From Pseudoalteromonas aliena SW19 (GTDB lineage Bacteria > Pseudomonadota > Gammaproteobacteria > Enterobacterales > Alteromonadaceae): 64,000 nt of DNA. A model generated the notes under the pieces. The model was not told where the DNA came from. It ran no database searches and saw only the letters and a program-made list of their open reading frames with translations. The translations under genes and the position numbers were made by a program. Below, piece by piece: positions 17,741 to 27,599 of this stretch; position 1 is the stretch's first letter, and every line of letters begins with the position of its first letter. The stretch is taken from positions 434,001 to 498,000 of the forward strand of contig NZ_AQGU01000029.1 in NCBI RefSeq assembly GCF_014905615.1, read 5' to 3'.

Positions 17741-19332
17741 AGTCGATTACTTTAAAAAAGCTATTTTTATTACATAGCTGGGTTGGGATAATAACCGCCG
17801 TATTATTATTTATTATTGCGTTTAGTGGTGCGTTGGCTGTGCTTTCTCGCCCAGAGTTAAAAATATGGGCAAACCCTGAATTACAATCTAGTCAACACGT
17901 TGCGAGTGTTCAAGTAAATCGCTTAGTCAATGAGTACCACAAAAAAGTGCCCAATGAATTCGGGGAAAATATCCATGTATTTATGCCAAGTGGCCATAAT
18001 TTCTATCTGTTAACCCTTGTATTTGAATCGCACCACGGAGATGAGAATTACAGCGAGGAAGTTGCCAGAGTATTTCAGTTTCATCCCGATACACTTGCTT
18101 TGGTGAATACTTACTACGGCCCTAGCAAAGATTTTTATGCAAATAAAAAAACTGATGCCCCGAGCTATATTGGTGAGTTTCATGCTGATTTACATTTAGG
18201 TCGTCCTATTGGGTTAATTCTCACTGGCTTTTTAGGGTTAACGTTATTAGTGAGTGCGATAACAGGCTTATTTATTCATCGCAAATTGATAAAAGAGTTA
18301 TTTACTTTCAGACGCGACAAAGGACTCAATATTGCGATTAGTGATGGCCATAAAGTAATGGGCATTTGGGGAAGTGTATTTAATATTGTGATTGGTTTTT
18401 CAGGGGCTTTTTTGGGACTGGCAACAGTTATTTTATTGCCCGCCGCCGCTTTTGTGAGTTTTGGTGGCGATCAAAATAAGCTGATAGAAACTTTTACAGC
18501 CATACCAGAAACAGTAATAAGCCATACTAAACAGCCGACACAGCTAGACACCATACTAGAAAATGCACGTAGCCGTTATCCAAAAGCCGTGATTATAGAT
18601 GCAACAATAATGGCTAACAATGACGCTAACGCGCAGGTGTATTTACGTTTACTTGGTGGAGAAGCGGTGGCTTCTCAGTTACTGCACTATCGTGGAAATG
18701 GCGAATTTGTAAAATCGATGAGTAGTTTTGGTGATATATCAGGGATATCAATAAAAGTAATAGAACTTGTATTTCCAATGCACTTTGGTAATTTTGCAGG
18801 CATTTTTATCAAACTACTATGGGTGTTACTTGGTTTTTGTACTGCACTTTTACCAGTGTCTGGGATGATGATGTGGCTAGCAAAACGTACGCGAGGGAGT
18901 AATGCTAGTTTATCTGAGGTTGCTTACGCGCGTTGGAACCGCTTTATTATAGGAAGTTGCGGTGGTTTAGTGTTAGCAAGCTTTGTGCTTCTCCCGCTGC
19001 AGGTAATACTTAATCACAATGTTATTGGTGCTGCGCAAAATAGCTATTTTGGACCTGTATTCTTTAATACTTGGTTAGGTTGGCTATTAATAGGGTTATT
19101 GCCTGTAGATTATAAAACCTATTTTAAACAGACACTTTTACTCTGCGGGTTAGCATTGAGTGCTGTGCTGCCATTAAATATTTTATTGAGTCACAGTAAT
19201 ATTATTAATTTAAACAGTGGCTTAGTTGCTATTGTTGATGCTAGCTTTATGTTTGTGGGGGCCATGTGTATTGGCTACGCGTTGAAAATAAAAGCTTCTA
19301 CAAATACATACATAGAGGCAAAAACTGCATGA
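17737..19332 (+). CDS. PepSY-associated TM (PiuB-like) protein, probable ferric-siderophore reductase
   Basis: A 531-residue membrane protein. TM1 lies near residues 12-35 (LLHSWVGIITAVLLFIIAFSG), the periplasmic PepSY-like region follows, then TM helices near 155-180 (HLGRPIGLILTGFLG), 205-240, 345-375 and four more at the C-terminus. Conserved histidines (HSWVG, HADLHLGR, HKVMG, HFGNF) are the pattern of the PiuB/PepSY_TM family, thought to reduce ferric siderophores at the inner membrane. It sits in the middle of a three-gene operon with ATGA overlaps on both sides. The start at 17737 is fixed by the overlap and the upstream CAAGG. Confidence 0.9.
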   Translation: MKSITLKKLFLLHSWVGIITAVLLFIIAFSGALAVLSRPELKIWANPELQSSQHVASVQVNRLVNEYHKKVPNEFGENIHVFMPSGHNFYLLTLVFESHHGDENYSEEVARVFQFHPDTLALVNTYYGPSKDFYANKKTDAPSYIGEFHADLHLGRPIGLILTGFLGLTLLVSAITGLFIHRKLIKELFTFRRDKGLNIAISDGHKVMGIWGSVFNIVIGFSGAFLGLATVILLPAAAFVSFGGDQNKLIETFTAIPETVISHTKQPTQLDTILENARSRYPKAVIIDATIMANNDANAQVYLRLLGGEAVASQLLHYRGNGEFVKSMSSFGDISGISIKVIELVFPMHFGNFAGIFIKLLWVLLGFCTALLPVSGMMMWLAKRTRGSNASLSEVAYARWNRFIIGSCGGLVLASFVLLPLQVILNHNVIGAAQNSYFGPVFFNTWLGWLLIGLLPVDYKTYFKQTLLLCGLALSAVLPLNILLSHSNIINLNSGLVAIVDASFMFVGAMCIGYALKIKASTNTYIEAKTA

Positions 19333-19574
19333 ATGAATTTTTGATATTTACGGCGATGACGAGTTTATTCGTTATGATGTTCTGCATTCGTAAAAGCACA
19401 TTAACAATGTTGATTAAATTACCGTTGGTAATAGGCTTGTTTATATTCGCAACAAGCTGTTTGGTAGGCGTTTATGGTGTTATAGGCGGTATAATTTGTA
19501 CTTTTGCCGGTGCAATGGTTGCAGGATTGCTAACTGCATTTATTGCTGGAAAAGCAATACAATTAACAAATTAA
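19329..19574 (+). CDS. Small membrane protein, last gene of PepSY operon (DUF3325-like)
   Basis: An 81-residue protein made almost entirely of three hydrophobic segments (FLIFTAMTSLFVMMF, MLIKLPLVIGLFIFATSCL, GGIICTFAGAMVAGLLTAF). Its ATG overlaps the PepSY stop (ATGA), showing coupling. Its place resembles that of DUF3325 proteins in iron-uptake operons, but sequence similarity is not certain. Probably a partner of the PepSY protein in the inner membrane. Confidence 0.7.
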   Translation: MNEFLIFTAMTSLFVMMFCIRKSTLTMLIKLPLVIGLFIFATSCLVGVYGVIGGIICTFAGAMVAGLLTAFIAGKAIQLTN

Positions 19575-19598
19575 GCTACGAAATTAATGCAGTAAACA

Positions 19599-21062
19599 CT
19601 ATTCGGATATAAATTCGGATGCTTTATTTCGCCCTGTTTTCTTTGCGTTATATAGGGCGGAATCTGCATTACTAATAAGATCTTCTGGAAGTGTTTTTGT
19701 ATTGGGAATTAAAGCATAAAACCCCATGCTAACAGTAAGGCGCTTAGCAATATTTGAATAGTGATGCTCAATATTTAAGGTCTCAATTTCTTTTTGAATA
19801 AGCGCAGTAAACGCTTTGCACTGTTTTGCATCAGTGGCGGGTAAAATAATAACAAACTCTTCACCACCGTAACGCGCAGCTAAATCGCCTTGACGATTAC
19901 ATAACTTATTAAGTGTGCTTGCAACTATTTTTAAAGCCTCGTCACCTTGTTGGTGTCCGTAGTTGTCGTTGTAATGTTTAAAAAAATCAATGTCGCATAT
20001 GATTAGTGCTATGGGATGCTGATTGCGCACACAGCGCCTGATTTCATTTTTAAGTGCGCGGTCAAAACTGCGTCGATTGGCTATATTTGTTAACCCATCA
20101 GTATTTGCTAATTCATTTAGCTTTTTATTGGCCGTAATGAGTTGTCGCTGAGCTAATTCTAGCTTTTTTCTGTAGTCTATATTTTTAAATGCGTTAGTCA
20201 GTATTTCACCTACAAGCTTTAACCTTATTAAATCTAAATCGGTCCACTCCCGTAGTTCTTTTACGCTATCGCAGCCGATAAACCCAACAAGTTCTTTTTC
20301 ATAACGAAGACCAATGCACAATACAGATTTTATTTCTTGTTGTTCAAATTCGATTTGTTCACTGAGTGCTGCTTTAGGAAGGGTCGATGTATCATTTACT
20401 CTGAATAAATAGGTGTCATTCATTAAGCTGAAAAAATACGGCAGTGCACTTTTAGGAACATCTTGTAATGTATCTTTGAAAGGTAAAATGCCTTCATTCA
20501 CCCATTCATGCGTATTGCTCATTTTTGTATTGTTTTTATTGAATCTAAACAAGTAGCTTCTATCTGCATTTGCAACAGTACCAATGGCTTTCAGGGCATA
20601 GTCAATATGCTTATCGATATCGTCAATTTGTATATCAATTAAATCGGTTGATATGCTAGATATCACTTTATCAAAATTATACTCTTCATTTACGTTATTT
20701 TTAACTAGCTCAAATACGAGCATTGAAAGCGACTCATTAAAGTGTGCAAGCCTTACATTTAGTAAAAACGTATTACCTTGTTTTTCAATAAGTATTTGGT
20801 TACTTGTATGCGGCAGTAAGTAATCATTAAACAGTGATTTTATAGAGAAAATTATTTTGCTGAGAGGGTTTATTAAAGTGAGATGATTAAAATCATTTTC
20901 AGTTAATTGAGAATTTGTATTTAAATCAAATAATGTTTGTGTTTGTGTGTTCGCCTGGAAGGTTTGCGATTGCGTATCATGAAGTAAAACAGCAAATGGA
21001 AGATACTTTAATGTACTCCATATTTCTTGTGTTGAATGCAAATCCACTGATTCACTCCGCAT
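19599..21062 (-). CDS. Diguanylate cyclase with GAF sensor
   Basis: A 487-residue cytosolic c-di-GMP synthase. Residues 15-120 look PAS-like; a GAF domain occupies about 135-300 (DRSYLFRFNKNNTKM, LCIGLRYEKELVGFIGCDS), and the GGDEF domain is C-terminal with an intact active site ARYGGEEFVIILPA. An RxxD inhibitory site (RQGD) sits exactly five residues before GGEEF, so product inhibition is expected. ATG 21062 lacks a good ribosome site; GTG 21047, preceded by GGAG, is an alternative that would remove five residues. It lies near the EAL protein at 22274. Confidence 0.93.
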   Translation of the reverse strand: MRSESVDLHSTQEIWSTLKYLPFAVLLHDTQSQTFQANTQTQTLFDLNTNSQLTENDFNHLTLINPLSKIIFSIKSLFNDYLLPHTSNQILIEKQGNTFLLNVRLAHFNESLSMLVFELVKNNVNEEYNFDKVISSISTDLIDIQIDDIDKHIDYALKAIGTVANADRSYLFRFNKNNTKMSNTHEWVNEGILPFKDTLQDVPKSALPYFFSLMNDTYLFRVNDTSTLPKAALSEQIEFEQQEIKSVLCIGLRYEKELVGFIGCDSVKELREWTDLDLIRLKLVGEILTNAFKNIDYRKKLELAQRQLITANKKLNELANTDGLTNIANRRSFDRALKNEIRRCVRNQHPIALIICDIDFFKHYNDNYGHQQGDEALKIVASTLNKLCNRQGDLAARYGGEEFVIILPATDAKQCKAFTALIQKEIETLNIEHHYSNIAKRLTVSMGFYALIPNTKTLPEDLISNADSALYNAKKTGRNKASEFISE

Positions 21063-21260
21063 TAATAAATGATACTGTTTTGTAAGGCATATTTTATACC
21101 TACTCTACTACTTTTAGTACATTATTATTCATTTTACTAATTTTTTAGTGCGTTTAAATTACCGACGTATTATAATTGATACTGTATATCATTACTCTTT
21201 TCTCACTAAGCCTGTCTATAGGCTTATTTGCATTCTAAGTATAGGTAATTCAAACAATTC

Positions 21261-22154
21261 ATGACAGAGATCACTACACACGAAGCTTCCCGCCGCCGGT
21301 TATTAATTGCATTAGCAATTACATGCTCATTCATGGTCATTCAAGTTATTGGCGCATATTATGCAAATTCACTTGCAGTACTTGCAGATGCAGGGCATCT
21401 ATTTGTCCATAATAGCTCGCTATTTATTGCGTTAATAGCCTCAAGTCTTGCTATTCACTTTGCTAAAACTTATAACGATGGCCATCAGCGAGCAGAATTA
21501 TTTGGTGGGCTTATTAATGGCGTTTTATATTTAGCCATTAGCTTAGTTATCTTATATGAAGGAGGGGAGCGTTTTATTCATCATCATGAGGGCAATGAGC
21601 TTGCCATCAATAGCTTTTTGATGTCGTCTATTGCGGGTATTGGCTTTTTGTTTCACGGCGCGGCAGCGTGGGTTTTGTACAAAGGTCGTAAAGCCAGCAT
21701 TAATATTTACGCTGTATTTTTGCATTCGTTTTTTGATTTAATTTCAACCGTATCGACTTTTATTGCTGGCGTGCTTATCTATTTTACTGGTTGGGATATT
21801 ATTGATATTTTATCGAGTATGCTTATTGCATTCTTTGTTTTATTTACAGGCATTAAGGTCATTGTTCGTTGTATTCAAGGGTTACGTTTAAATAAAGAAA
21901 AACTTCCAAAAGTTGTTGATATTGAATACGAAATAACTCATATAGAACATGTGCATAGCGTACACAACGTAACCGTTACCCGTAAAGATAAAGAGGCCGT
22001 AGTGGGAGCCCATGTAGTACTTAAACAGCACTGTACTATCGAAAAGCATGATGAGGTCTGTCGTTTAAAAGTAGAACAACTATTGTCATTAAAATTTAAT
22101 GTTAAAAGCAGCGTATTGCAAATAGAAAGTCATGCCGAGCATCAACACGGTTAG
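21261..22154 (+). CDS. Cation diffusion facilitator (Zn/Co/Cd efflux, ZitB/CzcD type)
   Basis: A 297-residue inner-membrane H+/metal antiporter with six TM helices. The metal-site motif HxxxD on TM2 is AVLADAGHLFVHN and on TM5 is FLHSFFDLISTVS. A short His segment (FIHHHEG) lies between TM helices, and the cytosolic C-terminal domain ends in ESHAEHQHG. Length fits CzcD/ZitB (about 310). The second CDF gene at 38317 has the more usual HNLSDA motif. Here TM2 reads HLFVHN, so metal choice may differ. Confidence 0.9.
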   Translation: MTEITTHEASRRRLLIALAITCSFMVIQVIGAYYANSLAVLADAGHLFVHNSSLFIALIASSLAIHFAKTYNDGHQRAELFGGLINGVLYLAISLVILYEGGERFIHHHEGNELAINSFLMSSIAGIGFLFHGAAAWVLYKGRKASINIYAVFLHSFFDLISTVSTFIAGVLIYFTGWDIIDILSSMLIAFFVLFTGIKVIVRCIQGLRLNKEKLPKVVDIEYEITHIEHVHSVHNVTVTRKDKEAVVGAHVVLKQHCTIEKHDEVCRLKVEQLLSLKFNVKSSVLQIESHAEHQHG

Positions 22155-22171
22155 TAGTAAACAACACCAAC

Positions 22172-22196
22172 TGGCATCAGTATTTGATGCCATTTA
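22172..22196 (+). terminator. Probable terminator after CDF gene
   Basis: An 8-bp stem TGGCATCA/TGATGCCA with a 5-base loop, 17 bp after the stop, followed by only a short T-run (TTTAA). Confidence 0.6.
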
Positions 22197-22273
22197 ACGA
22201 ATCAAATAGCCTCTATATTTAAGCAAATTGGTATAAATATCTTCATTGATGAGTCAATACGCAGGTATAGGCT

Positions 22274-25200
22274 CTAAATTAAGTTAATTATTTTGTTGAA
22301 ACAGCCACTTTCACACAGCTTTTCAGCTTTCATCGGCTTAGCAAAATAATAACCTTGTTGTGCTAAGCATCCCATATTAGTTAAAAATATCATCTGCTCT
22401 CGTGTTTCAACACCTTCAGCGATACAAGATAACTCAAGGTTGTTAGCAAGTGAAAATATACTCTTAATGATAGACTCGTCACCTTTATCTATGCCAATAC
22501 TATTTACAAAGCTTTGATCGATTTTAATCACATTAATAGGAAATTGACTCAAATAAGTTAATGAAGAATAGCCTGTCCCAAAGTCATCAAGGAGCAACTT
22601 GAATCCAAGCGCTTGTAATTTTTGAAGCTGTTTTGCAGCCTTAACTTTATCATCCAACAATGTGTTTTCGGTGATCTCGAGACGCAGCTGCATCGGACTT
22701 ACCTGATTGTCGTTTAGGATTGAGAGTAAACGCTTTGCTATGTTTTCTTTAAGAATATGCTTTGGCGATAAATTTAAAGAAATATAAAATAACGGATTAC
22801 TGGATAGTATGGGCGCTAATTCAGATAAGGCCCGTTTTAAAGCTTGCTCAGTGAGCATTTCTATTAAGCCGGTTTCTTCTGCAATAGGGATAAACTGAGC
22901 CGGTGATATGAGTTGTCCATCGTTTTCCCAGCGCATAAGCAGTTCGACACCGTTAATTACTTTTGCTTCAATATCGACAATTGGTTGATAATGGTTAAAA
23001 AACAAGTTGTCTTTGGCCGCGTCTTTTAAATTATTTTCAAGAATTAACTTTTGTTTTATTTTTTCATTCATTTTTTCGTTGAAAAACTTGAACCCGTTTC
23101 TGCCATTTTGTTTTGCATGCATCATTGCAACATCAGCATTCCTAATTAATATATCGGTTGTTTCAGCATCGAAAGGATATAATGCAACACCTATGCTGGC
23201 AGATATATTAATAGAAAAGTCTTCAATAATAACTTTGTTTGCAAGCTCCGCGCTGATTTCTTTTACTGTGTGATTTAATGATTTTACTGAGCTGGTATTT
23301 TCGATCAAAACTAAAAATTCATCCCCACTTTGGCGGCCCAATGTAGAGTATTCGTCTAATATCGCGCTTACACGTTCAGTAATGTTACACAGTAGTTTAT
23401 CACCCACAGCATGGCCAAAAGAATCGTTCACAGGTTTGAATTTATCTAAATCAATAAATAAAATAGCGCATTGAGTAACGCTCTGTTGCGCTTTTTCTAT
23501 AGCTATTTCTATTTTTTGATACATTAAACTGCGATTAGGTAAGCGAGTTAAAGGATCGTAGTTTGCTAAATAGCGTAACTCGTTTTCTGCTCGTTTTTGT
23601 TCCGTCAGATCTGAAATAACAACCACATAATAGCTAACGTTATTATCCTCTTTGGCAACGGCTGTGACACTAAGATGGATAGGGTGGTTTTTATTTTTTT
23701 TCGTTTTAATGTAAGTATCTGTATGCCAGTTTTGTTTTGGTTTCAACGATTTTAGCTTGGCTGCAAATTTTTTACATTTTGCTTTGCCCATCGCTTTAAT
23801 TAATAACTTAGTGCTTAATTTTGCCTTAGCTGAGTTGCTTGAAAACGCGTCTAAAAGACTATTGTTAGCAGAAAATGGCATTAACTGAGTATCGAGAATA
23901 AGTAACCAGTCATTTATTTGGCTAAATGCTTCACCAAGAACATTAGCTTGCTGCTCATTGGCACGTTGCTCGGTAATATTTGTATATATACCAGATACAT
24001 ACAAAGGTTCGTTTGATAGAGGGTTATATATAATTTGGCCAATGTCTTGGTACCACAGCCAATGGCCATTTTTATGATGTAATCTATAAGTCGCTTGCCA
24101 ATTTTGCAGTGGTTCATTTTTTTGAATGAACATATTCCATAGGCTTTCGACTCTTCTACGATCATCAGGATGTATAAGGGCAATAAAGTACGCTAACTCA
24201 ATACGTTCGGGTAAACTAGCGTAGCCTAATTCATTACCTCGCAATGTGTTTACTGTTTTGCTTTTTAAATCGTAATCCCAAACACCACTTTTATTATTTC
24301 TCAGTGCTAATTCGGTCTGTTTTTGAGAATGAATAGTTGCGCGATGTGCATTTTCAATTGTAATTTTACGATGACGGTATTGCCAAAAAAGTAAAAACAA
24401 AATACTGATAATACTTAAAGTATAAATAGTGTATGCAAGTGGTGACTGCCAAGGTGCATAAGCGATATTAAACAGTAGCGTGCTACTCTCGCTTGTTTTA
24501 GAGCTATTTATATTATGTGAAGACACGGTTAAAATGTAGTCGCCAGGGGGAAGTGTAGTAAAGAAGATTTTATTCGATTTCAAATTATCGTAATTGAGCG
24601 AGGTAGGGCCCGTTAATGATACTTTGTAATATGTTTTATTGGCATTGTGAAAGTCAAAATTTGAAAAGCTTATTCCAAGGCCAATGTCGTCATGGTTTAG
24701 TGCTAATGGAGTTGATGCATATTGCATTGGGTGGTAATTCACTTGCCTTGATAGCAATGTAATATCAGTTATTAACGTTTTAAAAACGGGGGCTTGTTGC
24801 GATTGTTTGATAAAGTCAGCGGCATCAAATGAGATTGCCCCATAACTACTGCCAAAAATTAAATTACCATTATTTAATTTATTTGCGCCAATAACACTAA
24901 ATTGATTAACCGAAAGGCCATCCTTAACGGTGTAAACAGTTAAAGCTTGAGTTTGCGTATCAAGGCGATAGAGCCCATTTTGACTGCTTATCCATAAGAA
25001 GCCATACTCATCGAGTTGCAAAGAATACATAGATTCAGTTTTTAAGCCATCACTCATATCAAAATGATATTTTCTCTCATAACTCGTCGAATCCAAGCCA
25101 ATGAGGCCTTCTTGGCTGGTAGCAAGCCATAATGTTTTGTTATTAATGAGCCAATCATCAATGGTGTAGAGCGTATTGCCTTTTCTATTTTGGGCTGCGT

Positions 25201-26782
25201 AAATTATTGTAAGTGTTTGGTTTTTTTCATTATAACGAAATAGGTGCGTATATGTGCTGATCAGTAATTCATCAGGGTGGGTATCTAAAGGGCGAAGAAA
25301 CGTATATGCATCGAATGGGTCAATTTGCTCTTTTAGTCCTTTAATTATCCGTACATTTTTTGTTTTTCCGTTATAGATAAAAAAGTTTTCGTTACTGAAG
25401 TATGCAAATGTATCGTTTGCAATTTCAGAAAAGCCGTAAAAATCAATCGGGTTATTTGGTTCTAAATCTATCGTTTGTTTTGAAACTATTTTCTTTGCTT
25501 TTTTATCAAATAAAATGAGGTCGTAGTAGCGAACTAGCCATAAATATTGTGATTCAGGCTCTAAATGAGCTGGGATAATATCAAATACTGAAAATTTTCC
25601 ATAAACGGCTTTATTATCGTCTGATTCTAAATAGTTTTCAGATTTTTTCATATCAGCAGATGCATGAGTGATGCCGTTATCTGTGCCAAACCAAGTTGAA
25701 TCGTCTTTATCTTGATAAATTGTATTAATAACGTTGTTAGCGGGTAATTTTATTTTGTTAAACCGTCTTGTTTGAATAGCCCATGTAAAAACACCTTGCG
25801 TACGCGATGCAAGCCAAAACATACCCGTTGCATCAACCATTAAATCATTAATTGTATTTTCAGTGATATTAAACTTACTGTCGCTAAAATTTAAAATAAA
25901 TTCAGTGTTACCTGTGTCTCGGTGATACTGGAATAGCCCTTGCTCGGTGGCTATAAACTCTCCGTAGGGTGTTTTTTTATAATCCCAAATATTATATTCA
26001 GGAATGATTGTGGATATTTTAGAAGTGTTTAAAAGGGTATTATCATCCAGTGCTACAGCATAAAGCCCCTCTACTGTGCCCACGAGTAGACCTAATTGAG
26101 AGTCGATACTTAAAAACTTAACATCATTATTATCGAGTGTATTTTGCGTACGATCGTGTAACTCAAGTTTAGTTAGTTGCTTATTTGCTAAGTTTTGAAA
26201 ATATAATCCTTTGTTTGCACCGATGAACAAGTCATTTTTGTACACACTCAATGCGCGAATATGATTAGTTTCATCGTCAATGGTAGCCTCTAAAGTGAGT
26301 ATTTTACTATTTATACTAAACGAGAAAACTTGATTACGTATCGCAAAATAAAAGACATCTTGGATTTGCTCTACAGCTAAAATGGGCGGAATATAATTTG
26401 ATTTTTCAGAGGTCACTCCGGAGTAAATTTTTACTGTGCTTAAATTAATAGGATCGATTAAATAAGCACCAGAGCTCTCTGTTGATACAATAATTTTGTC
26501 ATCATGTGTTTTAAATAAACTAGCTATATTGTAACGCTCTAACCCAACGCCCCCATCAAAGATATTAACTTGATGGCCGTCAAATCGATTTAAGCCCTGC
26601 GTAGTTGCAATCCATATAAAACCTAAATTGTCTTGTAATGACTTTGTAACATAGCTTTGCGATAAGCCTTCATCGGTAGAAATGCGTTGTAACTGTTGAG
26701 CATAGTTTTGCGATGCGAAAACGTTTCCAAAGCAAATTAAAGCAATTGTACTGAGGATGAAAAGCCATTTATTCAAACGCAC
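22274..26782 (-). CDS. Membrane sensor with two-component-type propeller, Y_Y_Y, PAS, degenerate GGDEF and EAL domains
   Basis: A 1502-residue sensor. Signal peptide 1-23; seven-bladed reg-prop repeats at about 30-690 (LGFIWIATTQGLNRFDG, GFLWISSQNGLYRLD); Y_Y_Y domain near 720-790; TM helix near 795-815 followed by RHRK; two PAS domains at about 835-1085; GGDEF at 1095-1250 with SGDEF and no RxxD site; EAL at 1260-1495. The EAL core is ELLMRW, but the catalytic set looks intact: NLSPKH, ITENTL, DDFGTGYSS, KIDQSF, AEGVET. I infer a c-di-GMP phosphodiesterase controlled by a periplasmic ligand. The start is GTG with GAGAG upstream. Confidence 0.92.
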   Translation of the reverse strand: MRLNKWLFILSTIALICFGNVFASQNYAQQLQRISTDEGLSQSYVTKSLQDNLGFIWIATTQGLNRFDGHQVNIFDGGVGLERYNIASLFKTHDDKIIVSTESSGAYLIDPINLSTVKIYSGVTSEKSNYIPPILAVEQIQDVFYFAIRNQVFSFSINSKILTLEATIDDETNHIRALSVYKNDLFIGANKGLYFQNLANKQLTKLELHDRTQNTLDNNDVKFLSIDSQLGLLVGTVEGLYAVALDDNTLLNTSKISTIIPEYNIWDYKKTPYGEFIATEQGLFQYHRDTGNTEFILNFSDSKFNITENTINDLMVDATGMFWLASRTQGVFTWAIQTRRFNKIKLPANNVINTIYQDKDDSTWFGTDNGITHASADMKKSENYLESDDNKAVYGKFSVFDIIPAHLEPESQYLWLVRYYDLILFDKKAKKIVSKQTIDLEPNNPIDFYGFSEIANDTFAYFSNENFFIYNGKTKNVRIIKGLKEQIDPFDAYTFLRPLDTHPDELLISTYTHLFRYNEKNQTLTIIYAAQNRKGNTLYTIDDWLINNKTLWLATSQEGLIGLDSTSYERKYHFDMSDGLKTESMYSLQLDEYGFLWISSQNGLYRLDTQTQALTVYTVKDGLSVNQFSVIGANKLNNGNLIFGSSYGAISFDAADFIKQSQQAPVFKTLITDITLLSRQVNYHPMQYASTPLALNHDDIGLGISFSNFDFHNANKTYYKVSLTGPTSLNYDNLKSNKIFFTTLPPGDYILTVSSHNINSSKTSESSTLLFNIAYAPWQSPLAYTIYTLSIISILFLLFWQYRHRKITIENAHRATIHSQKQTELALRNNKSGVWDYDLKSKTVNTLRGNELGYASLPERIELAYFIALIHPDDRRRVESLWNMFIQKNEPLQNWQATYRLHHKNGHWLWYQDIGQIIYNPLSNEPLYVSGIYTNITEQRANEQQANVLGEAFSQINDWLLILDTQLMPFSANNSLLDAFSSNSAKAKLSTKLLIKAMGKAKCKKFAAKLKSLKPKQNWHTDTYIKTKKNKNHPIHLSVTAVAKEDNNVSYYVVVISDLTEQKRAENELRYLANYDPLTRLPNRSLMYQKIEIAIEKAQQSVTQCAILFIDLDKFKPVNDSFGHAVGDKLLCNITERVSAILDEYSTLGRQSGDEFLVLIENTSSVKSLNHTVKEISAELANKVIIEDFSINISASIGVALYPFDAETTDILIRNADVAMMHAKQNGRNGFKFFNEKMNEKIKQKLILENNLKDAAKDNLFFNHYQPIVDIEAKVINGVELLMRWENDGQLISPAQFIPIAEETGLIEMLTEQALKRALSELAPILSSNPLFYISLNLSPKHILKENIAKRLLSILNDNQVSPMQLRLEITENTLLDDKVKAAKQLQKLQALGFKLLLDDFGTGYSSLTYLSQFPINVIKIDQSFVNSIGIDKGDESIIKSIFSLANNLELSCIAEGVETREQMIFLTNMGCLAQQGYYFAKPMKAEKLCESGCFNKIINLI

Positions 26783-26947
26783 TAATAAATTCTCTCACTA
26801 ACATAGATTAGAGTTATAGGTAGGTACTAAATATAGCATGTATTTTTTATTTTGAATTACAAAAACAGATGCTAAGTTAAAACAGTATTCTTTTTGCTGC
26901 TAAACTAACTTATATAAGACAATAACTTAAAATTTTATGAGGTCACT

Positions 26948-27502
26948 ATGAGTACAATTTTGAATGTAGATGTAACCCAAAGCTTATTCTTGGTCATTGA
27001 TCTGCAGGCTCGATTAGCGCCTGTCATTGAAAATTTTTCGGGCGTTTTAAATTGTGCATTACAGTTATCACACGCAAGCCAGGTTCATAATGTGCCAACC
27101 CTAATAACTGAGCAGTATAAAAAGGGATTAGGGGAGACGCATCAACAAATAAAAAATGCATTACCAAAGGCCGAATACACTAATAAAACGTTTTTTAGTG
27201 CGTGTGAAGAGCCTCATTTTTTAGAAACATTACAAAGCTACGCACGTTCAGAGATTATAGTTATTGGCACTGAAGCACATGTATGTGTGTTACAAACATG
27301 CTTGGATTTATTGCAAAATGGTTTTAACGTTATTATCGCTGCGGATGCTGTCGGTTCTCGAAATAAAGAGCACGTTCGCATAGCCCTTGATCAGTTACGA
27401 CAAGCCGGAGCTATTATTTCGTGTGCGGAAACAATTATATTTCAATGGACTAAAAATTCAGCAACCCCTACATTTAAAGAAATATTGCCTATAGTTAAAT
27501 AA
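26948..27502 (+). CDS. Isochorismatase-family cysteine hydrolase (YcaC-like)
   Basis: A 184-residue soluble hydrolase. Asp of the triad is in FLVIDLQARLAPVI, Lys in TNKTFFSACEE, and the catalytic Cys in IGTEAHVCVLQTCLDLL near residue 121, preceded by the cis-peptide-type TEAH. Length and motifs match YcaC-type hydrolases of unknown substrate (amide or ester cleavage). ATG has AGG at good distance. It stands alone, divergent from the large EAL sensor gene. Confidence 0.88.
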   Translation: MSTILNVDVTQSLFLVIDLQARLAPVIENFSGVLNCALQLSHASQVHNVPTLITEQYKKGLGETHQQIKNALPKAEYTNKTFFSACEEPHFLETLQSYARSEIIVIGTEAHVCVLQTCLDLLQNGFNVIIAADAVGSRNKEHVRIALDQLRQAGAIISCAETIIFQWTKNSATPTFKEILPIVK

Positions 27503-27599
27503 ATATCGGGGAGTTATGTCCTTATTTTTGTTTTATTACGTACGAAATGGCCAAGCATTCTGAGTTACAAAATAAACAATACACATCTAAAGGTTTTTT

